DNA from: Phoenix dactylifera
Taxonomy: Eukaryota; Streptophyta; Magnoliopsida; Arecales; Arecaceae
Length of the DNA stretch: 64,000 bases
Assembly (NCBI RefSeq): GCF_009389715.1
Contig: NW_024067667.1
Location: 1,372,001-1,436,000 of the forward strand
Reading direction: 5' to 3'
Of this stretch, positions 58,558 to 64,000 are shown in pieces (position 1 is the stretch's first letter; every line of letters starts with the position of its first letter). The notes below the pieces were generated by a model that searched no databases, was not told the origin of the DNA, and saw only the letters and a program-made list of their open reading frames with translations. The position numbers and the translations under genes are program-made.

Positions 58558-60107
58558 TTACTTTTATTATTGATCAAGTCAATTGGGTTAGTTGTTGAGT
58601 CAAATGATTGGATCAATTGATCAATATAAGGCCTAATTATAAAGATCTAATTTTGGGTGTGATCAATTGGTTTAATGGTCTAATATTAATAAGGTTTAAT
58701 TTTGTATATAATCAATTCATTAACTTAGTCAATTAATTGAAGGGTCCATATTTAGTTAGTTGTTAATTGTTTAACTTGGTCAATTCATGATGTAAGGCCT
58801 ATATAAGGGTCACCCTGCTCATGAATTAGGAGAATTGAATGATCGAATAAAAAAATTCTAGCCTCCTTTTTGCTGCTTCTTCTTCTTCCTGCTCCTCCTC
58901 TTCTCTCTTTCCGCATCTCTATAACCTCTTCTTCCTCCTTCTTTTCTTCTTCTTCCTCTTTCTCTCTTCTCCCTGTAGTAGTCTGCCATCATCTACTTTA
59001 TCCATAGTAGATCATTTGAGCATAAAATATTCTTCAAAATTGATAATTATTCTTGAATTCTTTCAAAAGCATAAACTATAAATTTAAGATCGAAAAGATC
59101 TATACTAAAATATTCCAAATCCAAGATCAGCTAATGTAGGAACCAACATTGCATTAATCCTAAACTTGAGATGCAGATTTTTATTTTTATATAGTGGATA
59201 GAAGAACCTACTAATAACACAATGATCTCCATATCAGTCAAGAATCAAAATATTATTCCTTTGTTTTTTTTTTTCAACAAAATTCACCATAACAAGAAAA
59301 AAACCATTAAAACATTTTCAGATCATAGAGTTAATATTGTTGACTAGCTATAAAATACTTTAAACCACCAATATTCTCAAAATTTACTAAATGACTCCAA
59401 TCAAAATACCAATCTGCATTGTAATTTGAAAAGATCTAAAATTTAAAATTCCAAGTGAGACAGAAAAAACTCTTAAATATCATCCTTAAATATATTTTTC
59501 TTTTATATAACAGTTTCATGCATTATTGTCATACAAATTTCAAGCTCGAAGCATATTTCAATGAATATTATATATCTTTCCTTGTCCAAGCCTTAAACAA
59601 CTTATGAATGAACCCTAACTTGCTATCAAAATAATTAACTTCAAACTAAAATAATATCCACAGTACCCAATATCAAGTTAAACTTCAAAAATCACTTATA
59701 TATTAATAAACAAATGATTACAATGAGTACTCCACTTAATATTAGTTAAAATCTAATTTAATCATAACCTGAAATACAAATTGCTCCATCGAGAAATCTC
59801 CAAAAATAGTTTATTCACACTTTAGTTATGGGAAATTAGGTTGCAATCTGATTTCAACATCTAAAAATTTAGATAGCATAAAAAAAAAATTTGTCTATTT
59901 TTATCCATCTCTCAAACTTTTCAACGAATCCTATGGATCGTAAAACTTAGGACCTAATACCTCTAGTTCTATCATAATCCCTTAGTGATCTTAAACCTAA
60001 ACTCTCGTATACTTTTATCACAATCCCTATTGGTTTTAAATCTATGCTCTGATTTCAATTTTGTTACAATCTCCAATGATCTTGAACCTAAGCTCTGATA
60101 CCATATT

Positions 60108-62127
60108 TGTCACAACCTGGATCCGGACATTATTTGTCGCACCCCAAATCTGGCCCATGACGCGGCTGTGCTATTGTAGAGTATTGCCCACAATAACACG
60201 AAGCCCATGATAACAATATTCTTTCATGTAGTAAGATAGAATTTGATCAATTTCATTTGCTAACCAAAAAGAAGTGGGTACAAAGCATGTATATCAAATA
60301 TTTGAGTATTCAAGATTACAACTCAAACTTAATAGTCATAGCTACATCTATGATAGCTTGTAACTATGCTTCAAGCTTTATTCTTTTAACCTCCATTCGT
60401 TTACTCTTCCCCGCACCTAGCAACCTTACTTATCTGAGAAAAAACATATAAAGATAAATGAGCTTTGTGACTCATTAAGTAACTATGCACTACCTTATCG
60501 AATCAAGCATGAGTTTTTTAATGTCAATACGTTATTCAAAAAAAATAATAGTTAATCCAAAGTAAGCATTTCATAGCACATATATTAAAAACATGTTATA
60601 AAACAAATCATGCATGCATAAATCATTTAATTTCCACAAACATTGCTTCAAGTTCATTGTACAAATAATGCATAACTTATTTTTCTTTTTCTGCCATTTA
60701 GCCATATCACGGTTTAAAACCTTGCTCACAGACTTACGTGCTACTATGGTCACCATAATTCCTTGACAGAGCTATCTTCATAATCGACACGATTCATAAT
60801 TCATATTCATTACCAACTTTAACTTATTGGTAGAGGGTCATTTTCATTGGATGCTAGCTCTAGAGTGTTGATTGGCCTCTATTTCTAGAGGCGGTCATAG
60901 TTTTCTAAGAGCTCTTAAAATATTTCATAATTTTTTATAAATCATACCTTAATAAGTAGGTTGAAAATGCTAAATGGCATCACAAAAGTTTAACATGCAT
61001 AATTATGCCAAATATGCAATTTTTACTTAAGTATTCTAATCATGCCACATATATCATTTCATACAACTTTTCATAAATCATATGTAAATCATTTACAACA
61101 ATAATTCAGTAAAGATGCTATTTGGCCAAAAATAAGGATCATTATAATCACATACTTGATCCTACATTTTAAGAAAAACAAGATCCATCATGTCAAATAT
61201 AATTTTTCTATGCTAAAAATTACTTAAACATAAGGTTTATGCCAGGGTTACTTATCGCCGCCCTACGCAACCCAAAATAGATGAACAAGCCCAGAATGGA
61301 TGAACAAACCCACAATGGATGAACAAGCGTGCAATGGATGAACGGGTCCGTAACAGGGGAACGGGCCCACAATGGGTGAACAGGTGCGCAATGGATGAAC
61401 GGGTCCGTAACAATGGATGAACGGGCCACAATGGACGAACGGGCCGACAATGGATGAACGAGGCCACAACGGATGAATAGGTCCATATTTTTGGCCCACA
61501 AAGGGCACGGCCCAACAGGGTAACGAGGGCCCGAACTCGGCCCATAATGGGCACGACCCAATAGGGCCCAAAATGAATGAACTAAGCCCAAACTTGAGCA
61601 GGGCCCAGAACGGATGAACATGGCCCAAAACAGAGGGTTCTTCCAGCAGCAAACGACGGCAACGGTGGATCTCATGGCATTGATGGTTTTCGACGGAAGG
61701 AGGGCGGCCGTTCTTGGTCCAAGAAATAGGATGACTGAAAAATGAGATCTCAAGAGGAGGAGAGAGGTCTTCAAGTGGTGGCACTTGGCCCGGTGGAACG
61801 CTGGCCACCAAAGACAAAGGAGGAGGGAGGATAGGAAGAGGAGGCTCGGTGGTGCTCCAACACAGGAGAAGAGGGACTTTTATAGTGGGTTTTGAATAGC
61901 TCAGCACAGCGATTACCGCGACGGTTGAGCATGATTGGCGGCAACTTAAGTGGCCGTGCGGCTACCGCAGAATGGCCGTGGCGCCTCTGTTCCTGTATCG
62001 CTCGAAGAAGCCAGAGCAAAGGAACACGATCACAATCCTCTGCTTCGGTTTCTCCCAGGCCATAGGCTAAAGCCAATTGGGCCTGCCGGCTTCAGCCCAA
62101 ACGGCCCATTTTGGGCCAAATCTCACA
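60108..62127 (-). repeat. 5' LTR of the minus-strand gypsy-type element
   Basis: 2020 bp. Carries an expanded form of the short-unit minisatellite (about 61265-61490, CACAATGGATGAACGGGCC-like). This explains part of its greater length compared with the 3' LTR. Confidence 0.87.
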
Positions 62128-62132
62128 TAGGA

Positions 62133-62574
62133 GATGGGACACTGGGTGTTGTGATGAACATTAATGAGATTTTCGTCAAAAAACACATTAACGAGATATT
62201 GAGCTGGAAAAGAATTATAATAAATGAAACTACTATTGGAATTGGATAGCTTTGATGGATATTGTAGTGAAGCTTCATTTCATATTTGAACAAAGAGGCA
62301 AGCAGGTGGTAGATAAAACGACCTTTCTATGGGCGGCCGCTGTCATGAACCAAATCATTATTTCGACAATTACAGCTATTAGTCCATTTAAGTTACAACT
62401 CTAGGTAATGCCAAGATGACTAATGATTAATTATTAAAGGGAAATCACAATGAATGCATTGTCGTTATTTACTACTAATAACGTGCTGAATAAGAAGAAT
62501 GATACCCACAAGGGTGCGCTGGGAGATATTGAAAATATAAATATAAATTTATACAATACTATAATGAATAATTT
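62133..62574. other. Intergenic region without recognisable gene
   Basis: Flank of the TAGGA insertion; only short frames. Confidence 0.4.
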
Positions 62575-64000
62575 GTGGAAAAGTAGAATAAAAAAATAAA
62601 TTATAAGTGGAATGTATTTAATAATTAATGACCATTCCATGATACTGACCGACACTTTAACCCTTTCAATCATTTTGATTGCCATGACATCTACTTGGTT
62701 ATTTTTTTAGGATTTTTTTCACATATCAGTAGGGCTCGATAAAAAAAAATATTAAGAAGGGTTCTGCATTTTCAAAAATAATAAATAATATTTATATTAA
62801 TCCTAAAATAATTAAGGATCAAGATTTTGAAATACTTTTTTTCTCTAAGAAATTTCTAAATGCACAACTTCAAATAATTTTTCCTCATAACTTTATTTTC
62901 CTAAAATAATTAAGAAGAGTCTAGCATCCGGTGATATTTCTAACAGCTTCCGATGTGGGGGACTCTAAATCGATAGATTCAAATATTCTCTAAAAATTCT
63001 ACATCCCTAAATAATTTGTGTGTTTCCTAAATAGGGCTTGGCAAACATTAAATAAGAAGAGTTTCTGCATTTCCTAAAATAATTAGTAAGAGATTCAATA
63101 CTTTTAGAATTAAGAAATTTCTACATGGAGAAAATTATTTTCTAAAATTATTAAGAAGCAAGTTCTCTGAAATAATTCTTTTCTAGTAAGAATTTCTAAA
63201 TGGATGGCTTCAAATAATTATTTTTTCATTAATTTTTCTAAAATAATTAAGAAAATTATAGCACATGGTCATATTTATAATAGCAAGTGATACGTGAAGA
63301 CACCGCATGGAAACTCTAAACAGATGGCTTCAAATATTCTCTAAAATTTCTGCACTTCTCTAAAATAATTTCTATGTGAGGACTATAAATAGATGTCGTT
63401 CTATCATTATATTTTTTAATTTTAGATATTTCTAAACATATCTCTAACATATTCCTCTAATTAACTTGTTGAAAAATAGAATGAAAACAACTTATAAGTG
63501 GAATGAATTTAATAATTAATGACCATTTTATGATACCAACTAGCATTATAACCCTTCCCCTTCCAATTGCTTCGAACAACATGACATTGACTAGAAGATA
63601 ATTTTTTTTAGATTTTTTTTATAAATCAGATTTATACAGAGCTTGAAAAAAATAATTAAGAAAAGTTTCTATGTTTTCTAAAATAATTAATAAGAGTTTC
63701 AATTTTCCTAATATGATTAAGAATTTTTTTTCCGACTGGTATATGTATTTTTAGGGTTTTTTACATACCAATAGGGCACGGTAAAGAATAATTAAGAAGA
63801 CTTTTTGCATTTCCTCAAATAACTAATAAGATTTCTGCATTTTCTAAAATAATTAAAAAATTTAGTCAGAAGAAAATATTTTCTTAAATAATTAAGAAGG
63901 AAAAATCTGAAATAATTTTTTCCTCTAAGAAATTTCTCAATGGACAACTTCCAACAATTTTCCTCATAATTTCTTTTCAAAAATAATTAAGAAGTATCCA
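62575..64000. repeat. Degenerate AT-rich higher-order repeat
   Basis: More than a dozen copies of TCTAAAATAATTAAGAAG-like sequence. Larger blocks recur. AAGTGGAATG(T/A)ATTTAATAAT plus its flank occurs at about 62605 and 63500, about 0.9 kb apart. AAGAAATTTCTAAATG-type starts are near 62847, 63187 and 63928. The array continues past the window end. No coding sequence. Confidence 0.7.

Larger units (their letters stand above)
56769..58991 (+). mobile_element. Small LTR retroelement carrying captured host sequence
   Basis: LTRs 56769-57281 (513 bp) and 58512-58991 (480 bp) start TGATGGGG and end TCTGCCATCA. PBS TGGTATCAGAGC at 57285-57296, polypurine TAGGAGGAGT at 58502-58511. Flanks TCCAC (56764-56768) and TCTAC (58992-58996) differ by one transition. 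The interior is 1.2 kb and strikingly GC-rich compared with its surroundings. It has no gag or pol, and holds a phosphate-transporter fragment near its 3' end. The LTRs are roughly 10% diverged by eye. Confidence 0.85.
55115..60107 (-). other. Non-coding interior of the minus-strand element
   Basis: Minus-strand PBS TGGTATCAGAGC at 60092-60103 and polypurine tract TTAAGGGGGAGAA at 55115-55127. Excluding the nested element, about 2.8 kb remain. On the minus strand this aligns over long stretches with 15454-17100 of the large gypsy element. There is no gag or pol coding. Confidence 0.82.
53199..62127 (-). mobile_element. Minus-strand gypsy-type LTR element, non-coding, with nested small LTR element
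   Basis: Reading on the minus strand: 5' LTR 62127-60108 (starts TGTGAGATTTGGCCC), PBS, interior, polypurine tract, 3' LTR 55114-53199 (starts TGTGAGATCCAACTC). TSD TAGGA at 53194-53198 and 62128-62132. The LTRs have diverged clearly, with many substitutions and a roughly 100-bp length difference. This is an older insertion than the others. The interior has no ORF except inside the nested element 56769-58991. Confidence 0.88.

Overview
The window is plant nuclear DNA: GT-AG introns, long AT-rich intergenic stretches, nested LTR retrotransposons, LINE remnants, a MITE and microsatellites. The mix of Sirevirus-like Copia elements and chromodomain Ty3/gypsy elements with 2 to 2.5 kb LTRs suggests a monocot. 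A palm is my guess, which is inference and not shown by the sequence. No bacterial genes, CRISPR array, rRNA or convincing tRNA is present. I did not find a new defence or metabolic system; the novelty lies in retroelement architecture. Host genes: there are two, both on the minus strand, and they are tandem paralogues about 20 kb apart. Each has two coding exons joined by one phase-0 intron. Gene 1 (exon 1 27150-29228, exon 2 23167-23592) encodes 834 residues. Gene 2 (exon 1 46916-49024, exon 2 42745-43170) encodes 844 residues. Both have four likely membrane segments in the N-terminal third and an armadillo-like helical repeat region behind them. Their upstream DNA is also related: a TATA-like box lies about 0.6 kb before each ATG. 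Layout: 1-1105 is a LINE 3' end. 2504-20961 is a Ty3/gypsy element (TSD CTAGA) whose 5' LTR is split by a Sirevirus-like Copia element at 4070-14706 (TSD ATATG). 20967-22242 is a minus-strand LTR-element remnant. Gene 1 follows, with a composite retroelement in its intron at 23833-26478 (TSD ATTAT). 30443-30579 is a solo LTR (TSD GATAT), 32156-32968 a MITE-like element, and 34879-41860 an ORF-less gypsy-type element with near-identical LTRs (TSD TATAT). Gene 2 follows, with a Copia-like solo LTR in its intron (TSD AACAA). 52106-52722 holds a perfect 183-bp duplication and a LINE tail. 53199-62127 is an older minus-strand gypsy-type element (TSD TAGGA). It contains a small LTR element at 56769-58991 that carries a fragment of a PHT1 phosphate-transporter gene. 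62575-64000 is a degenerate AT-rich repeat. Main theme: nearly every retroelement here is coding-defective, yet three pairs of LTRs are almost identical. They therefore moved recently, presumably using proteins supplied in trans. The best targets for follow-up are the intronic composite with its roughly 285-bp perfect inverted repeat, the ORF-less internal region shared by different gypsy-type elements, the PHT1 capture, and the GTCGAC palindrome array in the Copia LTR. LTR identities and substitution counts were made by eye and are approximate.
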